Assembly (NCBI RefSeq): GCF_901709675.1
Contig: NC_051100.1
Span: forward strand, 3,348,001 to 3,412,000
From: Syngnathus acus
Taxonomy: Eukaryota; Chordata; Actinopteri; Syngnathiformes; Syngnathidae
Length of the DNA: 64,000 bases
Reading direction: 5' to 3'
The notes beneath the pieces were generated by a model. It had not been told where the DNA came from, searched no databases, and was given only the letters and a program-made list of their open reading frames with translations. Below are positions 40,268 through 53,196 of the stretch, piece by piece; the first letter of the stretch is position 1; every line of letters starts with the position of its first letter. Both the position numbers and the translations under genes were made by a program.

Positions 40268-40493
40268 TTAGCGACGTTTCTTTCGATGCTGAAGGCAATG
40301 CATCAGGTACTGTTGGCATTTGGAGAGTGAGCCAATCAGTTCCTGATGCAGTATCATCCACATCAGAAAGTTCTTCTTCATCTCATCATCGTCAAGTGAG
40401 TAAGGAGAAGAAAACGAACCGGTTCTCAACTCGAGGCGTGAGGCCCAACTGTAGGACTCAGTCTGGCTTGCTGGTGGACCAAGTGACATTGGA
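40268..40493 (-). CDS. Possible terminal coding exon of an unidentified minus-strand gene
   Basis: I do not recognise the protein. An open frame of up to 74 codons ends at TAA (40268-40270). It is preceded on the minus strand by an acceptor-like T8-CAATTAAAG at about 40494. Predicted residues include a hydrophilic start (PPASQTESYSWASRLELR), an acidic D-D-D-E, an amphipathic segment (MKKNFLMWMILHQELIGSL) and a basic end (QHRKKRR). A methionine lies just inside the exon, so it could instead be a small single-exon ORF. No other exon of such a gene was found. This is speculative. Confidence 0.25.
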
Positions 40494-42766
40494 CTTTAAT
40501 TGAAAAAAAACGTGTTCGAAGGCATATTTTGTGCTATAAAGGAAATTGTAGAGCGCATACTGATCAAATTAAAATGTATTGGACATAATATAATGCATTA
40601 AATACTTTTTTCTAATTGCTAAAAGATAAAATGCAAAATGTTTAGTTTTTTTCTGAGGTAGTACATAAAGTTTGAGAACCACTGTTACACTACACTTTAC
40701 TCTGAATTAATTTTTGGGGCTCCTTTATCCACCTCTATGCTAATGCTATGCTAAGGCAATTATTGGCAAAAATGAAAACCTTTTAAAGTGTGTAGCACCT
40801 TAATGGCCATGGGAAAATTTGGCCCCAGTGTACAGTCCACATCACTGTAAGTCAAGATGGCAGCGCAAGCATCTGCAAAGTGAGTGCATGCAAATCCGAG
40901 AGAGGCATGCATTATGAAAAGAGGCTGCGCTTCAAAAGACTTTTTTTGGGTAACCCCAGAAAATGGGAAGGAGGGTGGTGAGGAAGAGCAGACAGGTCTT
41001 GGTGAGAGGCTCTTGTGTAATCGCAGTGACATCTTCATTGAGGGCCCGCGGTCTTCTCGCCGCAGAAAGGGCGTCGCTGATGCCGCTCGATGGGCGCGGG
41101 AGAGCGAGAGGCCGCGGCGCCGCGTTTAGCATAATCCCAGAGGCCATTGTGAGAGGAGCAAGTGAACGACTCACAGTTGCCAGCTGAGATTTCACCAAAA
41201 CACGGCAGAATAGATGTGGACGGAGGCGGGACGAGACAGTGGGGATAACACAAGAGGAGGCGAAGACGCAGCCTCGAGGAGGGAAATGCAGCTATGTTTA
41301 ACCCTCTGGGCCATTTTCATCCTTTTTTTGGAAGCATTTGAACAAAGCTGATGCATCGCTTCATTTTCTAACAACTCTTTGAGTCAAAATGAATACTTAT
41401 GAGGTTGGCAAAATATTCGAAACACCTAATGACGACGATAAGGCCACAATTGTGAGGCAAACTGCAGAATCTCTCCAGGTGATTGTGAGAATAAAAAGCA
41501 CCTTCACAGTTGCCTGCAGAGATTACCCAGTCGGCCACGTCAATGGTGGCGAGGACGTATCCGAGTCAATTGGCAGCAGATGGTTAACGCAGATCACAAA
41601 GAAAGGACAGCTATGACCGATATCCCCGGCCTAACACCGCCCCCTCGTGCCGAAAGGTCCTTTGTTACCATGGTGACCAGGGCAAGGCACGTGCCTGGCC
41701 ATTGTTGAGGTGTATCCTCCAGGGTTGAACGGCACGCCCGCTTAGGGGTCAGATGTCACTGTGGCCTCTCTGTGAGGTCACCACTCACCAGTCTTCAACC
41801 TTTGACCCACCGCAAACACTGAAACAAATTGAGAAAAGAGGACGAGATGAACATTTGTTTAACTTTTGTGTGCACAGAGACAGGAGAGTAAAGGCAGGTG
41901 ATTCTACTGCTCCTATACTGTCTATGGACACTGTAAAAAATAACTAGATACTGCAGTATGTCTCCCCCTTGTGGTGATCTGTAACCAAAACATCTACTGT
42001 ATTTATTTCAGTCATATTTATTATATTTAATGTAGGGAGAATTGTTATTTAGCTCAACTGCACTCACCCAGCATCAAATATTAATATTGTCCATTGTCAC
42101 ATTTCAAACTGAATTGGTGTTATGTTTATATTTTCACCATCATTTGAAACCAATTACAATTTCTTTATTATGGTTTCCATGAATCCTTTTTTTTAAAGCT
42201 TTGAAGTGTAGAAGAACTCGATACATTTAAAGTACAATTGAGTTCTTCAATTTGAACTTTTAAAAAAAATCTGTAAACAACCCTTTGTTCACATATTTTG
42301 AAACTTTCCTTCCTGACAATTCACAGGGCATTCGAGGATATTGTCGGGGTCACCGGGTTGTGAAAAAAATGTTGCTCGGACGTTAACAAAAGCAAAATCT
42401 TAAGTTTATTAAACGGAACAGGCTGACAGTCCCGACTTTGTTAGGCGCTAAATGAACAGAGTGGTTTTGACAGGCCTAACCTCTTAAGCTTCGGGTCCCA
42501 CTGAGCTCGGCACAGCTAGAGCTAAATGCCATCTGTCCCAAAATCTTCAGCACCCCACCCCCTCAAAAAAAAATACTGCCCCCTCAAACAGTTTAGCAGA
42601 GTAGTGTAAGTTGTGGTACCCAATCAAATAAATAATGATTTAAAATAAATACTGAACAGCACGAGTCATTCAGGTTTGGTAATCGGCAAAAGGTGAATTC
42701 GTTGAATTTGTTGTTTTTAAAAACATTCAGAAGTGACTTGGGCAATTATGCAAGTAGGCTAATGAT

Positions 42767-42944
42767 GTGTAGCCCAAAATGCTATATCATTAGCATAGTT
42801 GCCTAAATCATACAAATGGCCATCATCAGGCCCAGAGAGTTCATCCAAGTGTGGCCCAAAATGCTATACAGTTAGCGTATTAGCATAGTTTCCTAAACCA
42901 TACTTATGGCCATCATCAGGCCCAAAAACTTCATCCAAGTATGG
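42767..42944. repeat. Tandem duplication of about 82-92 bp
   Basis: Two consecutive units start GTGTAGCCCAAAATGC (42767) and GTGTGGCCCAAAATGC (42849). They share TTAGCATAGTT, CCTAAA-CATAC and GGCCATCATCAGGCCCA and end TTCATCCAAGT. The second unit carries a small insertion, TTAGCGTA. Confidence 0.85.
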
Positions 42945-43502
42945 TCTCTCGTGTTAGTGTAACTCGTTACGGACGAGCCGCTCACATCTATTGTCTCCCT
43001 CAGTTAGTCTCTCACTGCGACTCAACGGATATTTGAGGGATTCCGTCTTGACAGTTCTTTTACGCTTTACTGACCTCAGCGTGTACATGGGTCCGAACAA
43101 TGCGGTAATGATATCATCCTATGAACTTTAGTCTTAGGCGCCATTCAAAAGCGGGTGTCCATTCCGTTAGCTGTCAGCCAACGTTAAGAGCAATAAAATG
43201 ACCCCGGTGCCCTGGAGGCAATGTGTGCGCTTTAGCACTTCATTAAGGCCCCGAGGACCTCCGCTGCACAATCAATTGTCTTGGGCCCAAACAAAAAGAC
43301 TGACGCATTGCATCAGCTGGAGGTAAATTTATCAAAGAAAGGCCAATACAATGGCCGGACCAGCCCAAATTATGAAACAGGTCTGGAAGGGGCCTCCTGC
43401 TGATGCACCATATTGTTCTGTTTGTTGACGCTCCAGTTTTTGGACTTGAGGGTGTGTGATTCAGATGGGAAGCACATCAGAGCTCATGTGAATGTTTTAG
43501 AC

Positions 43503-43870
43503 CAAGGGTGTCAAACTCATTTTCATCGCAGGCCACATTGTAGTTAGGGTTACCCTCAGAGGGCCGTTATGACCCTGAAAATCATTAACAACCTCATTAA
43601 TATTAAGTAGGGTAGAACTGAGTAAAAGGCGTGGTTTTAATCCTAAAAATATTATCAAAAGGATTGAACATCAACACAGTGTTTACACATCGTAATAAAA
43701 CTACTTATGACTCAAAATGTATTGCAAGCATGTGAGAAATAAAATTGTACCTCAATAAATGTGTATGTTTTTAGAATGAAATACTTATGTATTGAATTTA
43801 AAAGTTAAATATAACTGAATTGCATTTAGACAGCGATTCTTTGGTATACCACTAGAGGGAGCCCTAGAGC
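43503..43870. mobile_element. Interspersed repeat ('ggtgtcaaactcatttt...' family)
   Basis: Starts with AAGGGTGTCAAACTCATTTT, then AGGCCACATTGTAGTTAG and CAGAGGGCCGTTATGACC. It ends with TACCACTAGAGGGAGCCC. I recognise this motif order from an abundant fish repeat, probably a non-autonomous hAT-type element; that class is from memory. Confidence 0.5.
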
Positions 43871-45779
43871 ATTTGCCTAAAGGAGACTTCAATTTGGAGT
43901 TGGAAAACAATGAAACTTAATCGAATGACATGATGCATTTGTATGATTTTCCTCAGAGAGAAAACGTGATGAGAATTTGGCCGGGAATAAAAATGACTGA
44001 CATCGGTGCTTCTGGTGACCCCATGACAACATCTCTCTATTCGTTTTTTTTGCCAAGTGTGTACTGGCTACAAACAATTGGCATCTCCGTGAACTGATGT
44101 GACATTTGTACCGCTCCTAGATTTACCATTAGGAGTCCTGCCGAAAGAGTGAAAGGGGAGCGAAGGGGAAAAAAAAAAATGAATGGAGAAAGCGAGCGGG
44201 TTGACGCATGGTAGAGTTGATGTGACAGAGGAAACTGCACGGGGTCATGTCATTCCCGCCACACTGTTCAGGTAACTGACTAGAAACAAAAATCAGTCCA
44301 TGCACTCCTCCCATTTAGTTTGAATCTAAGTAGTTCTTTCTTGACATAAACTTAAGGGTGTGCACACTTGTGCAACTTGATTTGTTGTTTTTCCTCGAGG
44401 GCGGTGGTTTCTTGTACTCCATATCAAATTCGAGGTTTAAGAAGAGGTGTCAGATTTTTTTATTTAAATCATATTCTGCTCTCAAGTCATAATGTCTATT
44501 TTAACAAATATGACAAAAGTGTTCTTATGTTTCCAAATCACAAACTCAATCTTTAAATCCCATGGGAACTTTTCAACTTTGAAATTTCCACGCCAAATTC
44601 CATCACAATCAAATGCAAAACTTGATAACCTTGTTTTCACCTCAGACAAAGCAGCGAGGCTTTCTTTTTTTTCGCGTCTGAACACGGGAGCACGTGGTTG
44701 ACCGCAAGCTACGAGGAATCCCCAGCGTCACGGGAAGCCAGACGGCGACTTCCATTTGCGGGGGATTTTTTTTTATTAGATTTTTTCTCCCCGTGTACTG
44801 TATAACCCCTGGAACGGCACACAGGCTGTTGGCAAAAAGTCCAACATTAAATTAGTGCCGTTTCACAGGATTACTCAATGAGCATTTTATTGGGTACAAG
44901 CAGTTAGCGCATGACCTTTACAAAGAGCATTTGTGCACATTACAACAGCCGAGCGCTATTAGAGGACAAGGCCACGTGTTCGCTTTTGATACCACGATTG
45001 TAAATTAGCATTCGTATCGATGAACAAATTAAAGTAGGGGTGCCAAATAGTGACATCTTTCAAAGCCGGGAACTTTACGCGGAAATTAAGACGACATTTT
45101 AAAATGGTATTTTAAAAATGACTGATTAGACTGTTCATGCTTGCGGGGGATCGTTTTATTTTGATGAAATCAGAGAAACCTCACTAATTTGTATTTTCTT
45201 GACCTCTTAAAAGTCTCACCCGAGCAAGCGTGGAGAATAATTAGCAGTGGAAATGATTACTTGAAGTAATATATCTGGCATGTCTAATGATTCAGGGAAG
45301 TAAAGAATAAATTTAAAAAAAAAAAACAGTACGCTAACCTTATTCCTTCTACAAAAAAATGATGTTGATTCAGTTGTGCTAGATATTATCGAAGTCATTT
45401 TAACTAATGCACGTGAACCCGTCAGCTGATCAAACTAACCGGGAAGACCTTGAGCGTGCGATTGATCACCGACTTGTTATCGACATTGCAGGCGCATGCA
45501 TATACACCTGCCGTTTGTCACACGCCCTCCACCCGGCCACACTTGCGACATTGCGTGACGCAAACAAGCCAGCTTTTCATTATCCAAGGTCTTGACAAGA
45601 GCTTCTCAAAACCAGATGGGCAGTACCCACAAGATGGACTCATGTAGTTTTGATTTCTTCTCCCACTACACATTTGAAAAACATGCATTGATGACTTTAA
45701 ATTGTTCAGAAGTCGTTCACCTCGCCTCTAAGTAAGAATGGATACAAAGATTGTTCTTAAAAGATAATCTTTACACGAG

Positions 45780-45870
45780 GGGTTTGGAACCGACAACCCG
45801 TGGGCCACATACGGCCCCATGAGAGCATTTGATGTGGCCTGCCATGCGATAAACCAAACTACAGAGGAAC
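45780..45870. mobile_element. Fragment with 'gtgggccacatacggcccc' motif
   Basis: GGTTTGGAACCGACAACCCGTGGG followed by CCACATACGGCCCC and GTGGCCTGCCATGCGA resembles the start of a transposon-derived repeat. A related word (GGGCCCCATGTGGCCCACGAGCC) occurs at about 48651-48675. Confidence 0.35.
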
Positions 45871-48800
45871 CGTTCAAATGACAAATGTTACTTGAATCAT
45901 AATTTTGCATAAATTGAGTTCGTAAAAATGAAAATGCCGTCTGATTAAAACAAGCTTCGCCTACCTAACGCGTAGACTACAAAATAAAAAGGATAACTTA
46001 CAAAACTAAAATCACAGAAGCTCCAGTAGCTATTTAATATTTCTATGGAATACTTTTAATTTTCTATATAAAATATTATGATATAAAAACTCTCAAATTT
46101 CCTTGGCCCTGCTGATTCAGTTGCGAGCTTCCAAACTTTTACAGGGACAATGTGCCTCATGTGCATTTCTTTTTTTTTTTTGATTGATGTTCTCTGTCTG
46201 TGCGAGCGCTGACCAAGCAACACAAACATCTTCCCCGCCACACTTAAATGCGATAACATGCGGTCTACATCCAGTGCTGAGACGTACCTTTTAATAACGA
46301 CGCTCAATCGCGACCTCAACCTTGCTCACTTCCATCTTGGCTCTGTTGGATCACAAATAAAAAGAAAACATTACATTTTGATGACACTATTTCGCAACAC
46401 CCTCCCCTCCGCTCCATAAGTTTTGATTTCCCGTCATCAAATGCCGAGACTGGGCTCCATGGTCTGGCTTTAGGCCCAGCGTAATGCTGACAACCAGCTA
46501 ATGTCGGCCAAGCGAGGGGGAGGCATCAAGAGATGCTAAAACACAAGCAAGGTGGGATGCACTTATCCGCAGTGAGGTCTTGAGTATCTATCCAGATCGA
46601 GGATGGAAGAAGTTATTCCACTCGGGGCCTCATACAGAAAAAAAAAATTGGAAGATTGGGGTGGAGTAGGAAAGACGCTGAAAAATTTTGTCGTTGTAGC
46701 TAAGTGGTTTAACATATTTGACGAAAAACAAAACTGTCGAAATCTCGCTGTGATCGGTGACAAAAAAGAATTGCGTCTTCTTCGCAACAAAGTGCTTTGG
46801 AAATCATTTACACATTGTGGTACTCCCAAATCATGATTTATGAATTTTTGGTGAATTTTTCAGAGAATCTTCTCCGTCTACTATATAAAAACATCTTACT
46901 AATCAGAAAATAAGAATTTTGAGTGGACGTTTTAAGGGACTATATATAATATTTTACAACTCTTAAAAAAAAAAAAAAAAAGGAAAATATCCTCATCTCT
47001 TCTAACATTTTCTAGTAAAAATTTGACCAAAATAATGAATGAAATTCTTCACTATTTTTCATTTCGAAGGAAGAAAAAAATGTGTGCTATTTTCGGCACC
47101 CGCCTTTTGTGGTACCATTCTGATACAGGCCAAGGGGGGGGAAAAAACTGCATAGCGGGGTTGGAAATGGCCCCCCAGGCTGGACCCCGATATAGATAAA
47201 TGGATACTTTGTAATAGTATTTAGTTACAGCACTTTGTACAGCACTTACTTGGAACAGGAGAGTTTTGTACAATTTGTTTTTACTCGATTAATAGGATAC
47301 AGGACGTGAATATTGCTGCCGAGTTTCTTTCGGTCATCGTTCGAGTGTTGCAACAAAGCATTTGCATGTTTAAAATAAATGGATGTCTCAAATAGTCGAA
47401 AAACGTTCCCCAAAAAGGCCCAAATTGTTTCAGTTTAACAAATGAAAACGGTAGTAAAAAAAAAAGGAATGATGGAGCGAGCCTATTTTTTTTTTCGGGG
47501 TTCCCTTTTCATGCCGCATGGCGCTGAAAAGGGTGTGGCTTGTAGAATGTGCGAAAACAAACCCCAACCTTCATGTTGGGTTCCATATTTGCGCTTTGGG
47601 GATTATCTTTCGGAAGGGAAAACAAACATCATCCAAGTTAGCCCAAACAACCAAATCTTTTTTTTTTTTTTGGTCCATATGTCGGATCGTATCAACCCTT
47701 CAGTGCTTAGCAACACATGCAAATGAGCATCGATATGAGCAACGGGCCAACTGATTGATGATGCAAACCTCGCTACAGCCTTGTTGGCGACCCCTGACTC
47801 CTGCTGCCTTCGGGGGTTAAACTTATTACCCTTTGACTTTTGTGACCTTTGCTGTAAAAATAAATAAATAAAAGATTGAAGGATGACCACCTCTCTGGGC
47901 CAGAGCGTGTCCGGAGGGGCTGACCATCCAAAACCCAAGAGGGAGTTGACCCCGTTGCTGCCACACGCTCGCTCCCTGGCTAATACTATTAGCAGGTCAA
48001 TACAAGCTCATGTGTGATTTCGGAGAGAGGGGGTGGAGCATATTTTTTTTTGTGTGGGGGGGGGGGTGAGCAGAAGAAAGGGATGTGTGCATATGGAAAT
48101 GAAAGAATGTTTGTATACTGTAAATTGAATTTATCTTAATGGTAAAGATGGAGTGTTTAGAATATAAAAGGCCGGATAGAGACATTATCAATAAAGTTAG
48201 GCGACAAAACATATGGAAGGAAAACATCAGCCAAGTTAAGGGGTTCGGGTTAGCGTTGGTCAAAGTTGAAAAGAATACAACAATACCGCAATTACCAAAT
48301 TGGCTAGCATGCAGAATTGTCCGTGGGCGACACGTGGAGTCCGATTTGTAATCCAAAGGGAGTATTGGGTGCCTGCCAATTTTAGAGGCAAGCAGTCACT
48401 GGTCTGACTGGCTCATTCTTTTCAATGCATCTGGACACACAATTATTAACAACTACATGAAATTTGCCACGTCATCAAACAAGCTAAATATCCAGCGGAA
48501 CGTGCACCGGGAATATGCGCAGATTGTATACACGAGCCACATTATAGATCATTCAAGTACATGAGGGAAAATGGCCATAATAAATTTAACAAAGAGAACT
48601 GATTGCACATTTTTTTGACTCAGATAGCGGAACAGATCAGACACTTCCACGGGCCCCATGTGGCCCACGAGCCATAGATTGCCTAGCCATGCTCTACATA
48701 ATTTTGGTTTTTTAAAATTACAACTTATCCAATCATACAAGCAAATGCAGGTTACAAGAAAGTGAACAAGCATGGAGGGAAACCCGCACATCCACACGCC

Positions 48801-49702
48801 ACCACCGCATGCATGCTGACCGATTAGGCGACCCACGAGAGGAAATCCCCAACAATGCAGGAGGCAAACTTTACGGGCAGACGAAAGTATACAAGAGGAT
48901 AAACAAAAAAAAAAAAAACGGGAATAGTACCGTCATGAAGCATCCATGAGGAGGAGGAGGAAGAGGAGATGCAGGGTGGGACACCTGCAGACGCTGGCGT
49001 GTGCTCCCTCCTCAGCCGCTGCTCCCCTCATGGAGTGGAATGCATGTATGAGCCAGAAAAGAAGTGAGTGGATGTTTGTGTGTCAATGGGGAGGGTGGGG
49101 GGGGAATCCGACCCCTCCCCTCTTCCTCTTCCTTCTTCTTGGGACTGCCTCCTCTAAGGGATGGAGGGGTAGGTGGGGCCACTGCACTAAAGCAAGCGCA
49201 CACACAATTTTGCTATGCTCCTTCATTTTCACATTCTTTCCCGCCTCGTGCTTCCCTCTCAATCCCGAGACCCCCCCCCCCCACCCCTCGACTGTACGGT
49301 CTTATTAACATGCTCTCATTCATCCCGAAGTGTGTGTGTGTGTGGGGGGGGCTTACAGTATATGCCGTTTATAGCTGGTGGTGCTCTAGAACTTGCTCCA
49401 CTCCAGCACGTCCCATCGTAATTGAGCGGGACGAGGGTGGTGTCAGATAGAAAGCAGAAAAAAAACTGAAAGGGAGATGAAGGCGATGAGTGGTGCCAGG
49501 AAGAAGAGCAGCAAAGGCTTTTAGCTCTTCCTCTAGGGTCTAACATACACACAATGCCAACATCATCGCCCCCCCCCCCCATTCGCTGTTCCGACATAAA
49601 TCATTCCCATATTCCGCAGCTACTCGTTACATTCAAAGTATTGATTTTTCCCTCCCCTACCGCAGCGCTGATTGCAAGGAAACCCTTTCGCAACGGTCAC
49701 AA

Positions 49703-49877
49703 ACAGGAAGTGGGGAAGCAAGACCGCGGGTGGCGGCGGACGAAAATCTGCGCGTGTGTTTGAGGAACAAAAATGGCGGACGAGCAAGATGAGGTTGAGT
49801 TCCTTGCTGCAGTGTGTAGGCCGGAAGAGCGCAAACTTAACAGAGCTGCACTCACAAAATTTGAAAACAAAATTTGA
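49703..49877 (+). other. Promoter-like ETS site and 34-codon ORF (MADEQDEVEFLAAV...)
   Basis: An ACAGGAAGTGG ETS-type site (49703-49713) and a CpG-containing stretch precede ATG 49773 in good Kozak context (AAAATGGCGG). The frame M-A-D-E-Q-D-E-V-E-F-L-A-A-V... runs 34 codons to TGA 49875. It looks like a first coding exon but I could not find a downstream exon and do not recognise the protein. It could be a remnant. Confidence 0.25.
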
Positions 49878-52800
49878 AAGTGACCATCAGGAGGAGCAAC
49901 GGCGGTCGTTTCCATGACAGCACAGCTGAGGACACTTTGCCCTTTGACCTTATGGACCACTGTGTGTGCTCTCAAGCGCTGACCAAATCAGGGGTCAATT
50001 AAAGCCAAGGTCAGCAAGGGTCATAAGTTAATGACCCCCCCTTTCCCGCTTCCCCTCTGCGGTTACGCAACCAAATGGTATCAAAGTGCCCCGAGAAGCA
50101 TCATTCATCCTAATCAGAGCGCTGCACCTTGCGCAAATAAGGTGGCGTGCTCGCTGCGAGCGCGTGATGGATGCGTGACATGCACAACATGCATGGGGGA
50201 TAAATGTACACAGACATAAATGAAACGTGAAGGTCACTCGAAGGTAAGATACCGTGAACCCCCACTTCAAGACGAGACAGAGAAGGTCCCCAATGAAACA
50301 CCAAGGAAAAAAAAAAAAAATCAAGCATGTGAGTGGTTTGAACTGACTTAAAAAAGCAATGCTAATTTCTATTAGCTCATCTATGCTATTTCACATTTAT
50401 GTTAGCAATAAGCTAACAAGTAGTCCTAATTTCCACATAGAATCTGTGAATCATATTTCCCAATTGTGCTTTCACTTTCACTTTGTCGCCTCATTCACCT
50501 ACTGATGATGCAGCATCTGGATCAATCAAGCTTCAGCCCCTAACGTTCACGTTGGAAGATGACCACTCGAGCATCTGAACCGTGCCAAAACATTGACTGC
50601 TGTTGTGCGTGAGTTCACTGACGGCTGAAGTTGAAGAACAAAGATGACACCGTCTTGGTTGTCTCGAAACTGGGTTGGGATGGAAGGGGCAAAGACAGAT
50701 GAAGGGGGGTGGGGGGGGCAATCCGAGGGGTGCCAGACACAAAAGAGGCCAGGCCCTGGTCGGTGGCACGCGATGGGCAGATTAAGCAGCGTTTCCTCCC
50801 CTAACTGAAACATTAGGACACCTGACTGAGTCCCGCCAATGGCAGCCAGCCAAGGATTTATATGCGTGTGTGTTTGAGATGGGGTGGGGGACTGGGATTC
50901 GCCTTTCAGCACTCCTCAACAAAACAAAGAGAGGTGGGGTAGCTTGGAGTGGAGATGGGTGGGGTGGTGGGTCCAAGCCTTACCCCTCACCATCTGCTAC
51001 CCAGGCAAAGTGAGGACAGGGCTAGACGAGCAACACACACACACATGCACCTGTTAGTGTGTTAGTGGGCGGGTGGGCGTTTTGGCAGATGGGCAGGGCA
51101 CCGTTGTGGCGCCCACAAAACAGCCCAGCCCGTATTAAAAGCTAGTATTACCCAAGCCCCTCCCCCTGCCACATTCCCAACCCCTGCCAACTGATGCCAG
51201 CCAATTCTTTATGTTTCGCCCCCCCCCCCGCTTAATTAAGACATCCGTGACTAGACATTATGGACAGTGAGGAGGTGGGGCAGGTCACTTATCCATTCGG
51301 TTTTTACTGTAAACAAACACAGACCACTTTTGCCCTAATGCTACTTAGCAGCTCTAGGGTTAAACCCACCCACCCCCACCCACCCATCAAGTCGATCTGT
51401 GGTTCCGTACCCAAATGTAGGACAGGTCGTAAAGGGTTCCTTTTATAACGTTACAAAAAGAGATACGACATTTGATTCATACAGACATCACGTTAAAGAA
51501 TTTGTTTTGTATTTGTAGCTGTCGTGTTCATCATCACAGTTTCCCATTTGTTTTACAATCTAGCGAAAACAATTAGCATTTTCCGCTTCGAGTCACAATG
51601 TGCTATGCATTTTGTTGTGCACACCTTGGCCACCTGGGGGCAGCATAAGACTCAGTTTTTCAGTACAGTAGTAAAATGGCTTGTCAAAGATGATAAAGAA
51701 TATATGCTTGCGAGTATTGTTGTTTACCATGATACACAAGGTGATTCGTATCTCGAGCTACCACTGTTATCGGCATGAACCTGTTTGACTTTGTGTGTTC
51801 CCCTGTATTTGCTTTTTACAGCAAGTAGAACAATGTGTCTGTTTAAAAAAAGGGGGTCAGAGAGGCAGACAGTTCAGTCTTGCTGAGCAGTAATCTGAAA
51901 ATACCAGTAATCCCTTATGGAGGGTGAGGCGGTGGCAGTGGTCTAGCGTCGCGAGGAGTGGCCTGGTCTCCGTTTAGCAGACTTGCGTCTGTCCGAGCTA
52001 GACACGCAAGCCGGGCCTTACAGCTGCCAGGACTCACACTGGGAGATGAAGCGCTGTAAAGCTCCCCTCGGTCACTCAATGAGAATAATTGCCACTTTTT
52101 TTTTTTTTTTTGCTGGGGGGCGGGGGGGGGGGGGGGGTCCCATAGAATGTAGACTTTGAGTGCAGGTCACCGAACTCATTCAAGCAAAGTGTCGGAACAA
52201 GTGGCTCCGATGAGTCGGCGCTTAATAAATGTAGAATATATTGTTTACTTTAATAAGCACTATTTTTTCTCTCCCACACACCAACAAATCGGTGATGACT
52301 TAAGTAGCAAATGCTGCTCTGAAAAAGCACAAGCTCATTCCCGGGGAATTTTTGTAACAAAGCTGCACTGAAGCTCCTGTAAATACATTACATTAATTTA
52401 AAAAAAAAAAAAAGTACACTTGAACGAGCAGCGATAGTACGTGAAGCTTCGCCTACTCTCGAAATTGCTTGTCAAAAATAAGTCAAAATTAATAACGAGT
52501 CTATTCATACTGATTTTAGGCTTGACGGCATACAGCGTGATGGAAGATTCCAGAAGAGGTCAGACAGGCAGGCGAGGCTCTTTACGGGGTCGTCGCCAGG
52601 GAAAGCAGGGTGGTAAACATCTCAAAATTATACGGAGAAAAGGTCCAATCTATTTCATTTAGATAAACACTCATGTAATTTACATACTGTACATACAATA
52701 AAAAGACCTAACCCATAAATAAATTGATAAAAAATAATAATAATTACATATGCCATTAAATAACCAGTTAATTAAATTATGGTACAATTTAACGTAAAAT

Positions 52801-53148
52801 GTACGCACAAACACAACAAATAAAAAACCTGACCCATCTATCCCTTTTAAAAATCAAACGTGGCCTTTGAGCTCAACATTTTGTCCACTATTAATCTAAT
52901 CTATCACTACACTTAATTTTAGTGGGGGGGGGTCAAACGTAATACAAAGATGTTTCTTAGTCCAGTAAACAACACTGTGATGTAGTGTGGTGATAAAGAG
53001 GAAAAACTTGCCTTGTATGGAATAAGGTTTTTGTCCTACAGCATCAATTGAAGTTTGCCTCCTTGTGGTGTACTCGCCACAAGAGGGCAGTATAAAACTC
53101 ACTGTTCAGTGATGCGTCATTTGGTTCTGGAAAGACAGACCAGATGCA

Positions 53149-53196
53149 ATGATTGGCTGCTGCATCCAGGAAGAACTGCATGCAGCAGCCAATCAT
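53149..53196. repeat. Perfect 17-bp inverted repeat (hairpin) with paired CCAAT boxes
   Basis: The left arm ATGATTGGCTGCTGCAT (53149-53165) and right arm ATGCAGCAGCCAATCAT (53180-53196) are exact reverse complements with a 14-nt spacer. Each arm contains an NF-Y core (ATTGGCT / AGCCAAT). Confidence 0.9.

Noticed and set aside
41389-41616. 75-codon + strand ORF (MNTYEVGKIFETPNDDD...)
   Set aside because: No splice context, no recognisable domain and a length expected by chance in this region.
46281-46350. Minus-strand exon-like unit (acceptor CCAACAG, ATGGAAGTGAGCAAGG, donor GTACGT)
   Set aside because: The ATG frame closes after 14 codons before the donor, and no linked exons were found.
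47603-47964. Minus-strand ORFs of 63-111 codons
   Set aside because: Frames overlap a poly-T run and repeat-like sequence; no domain recognised.
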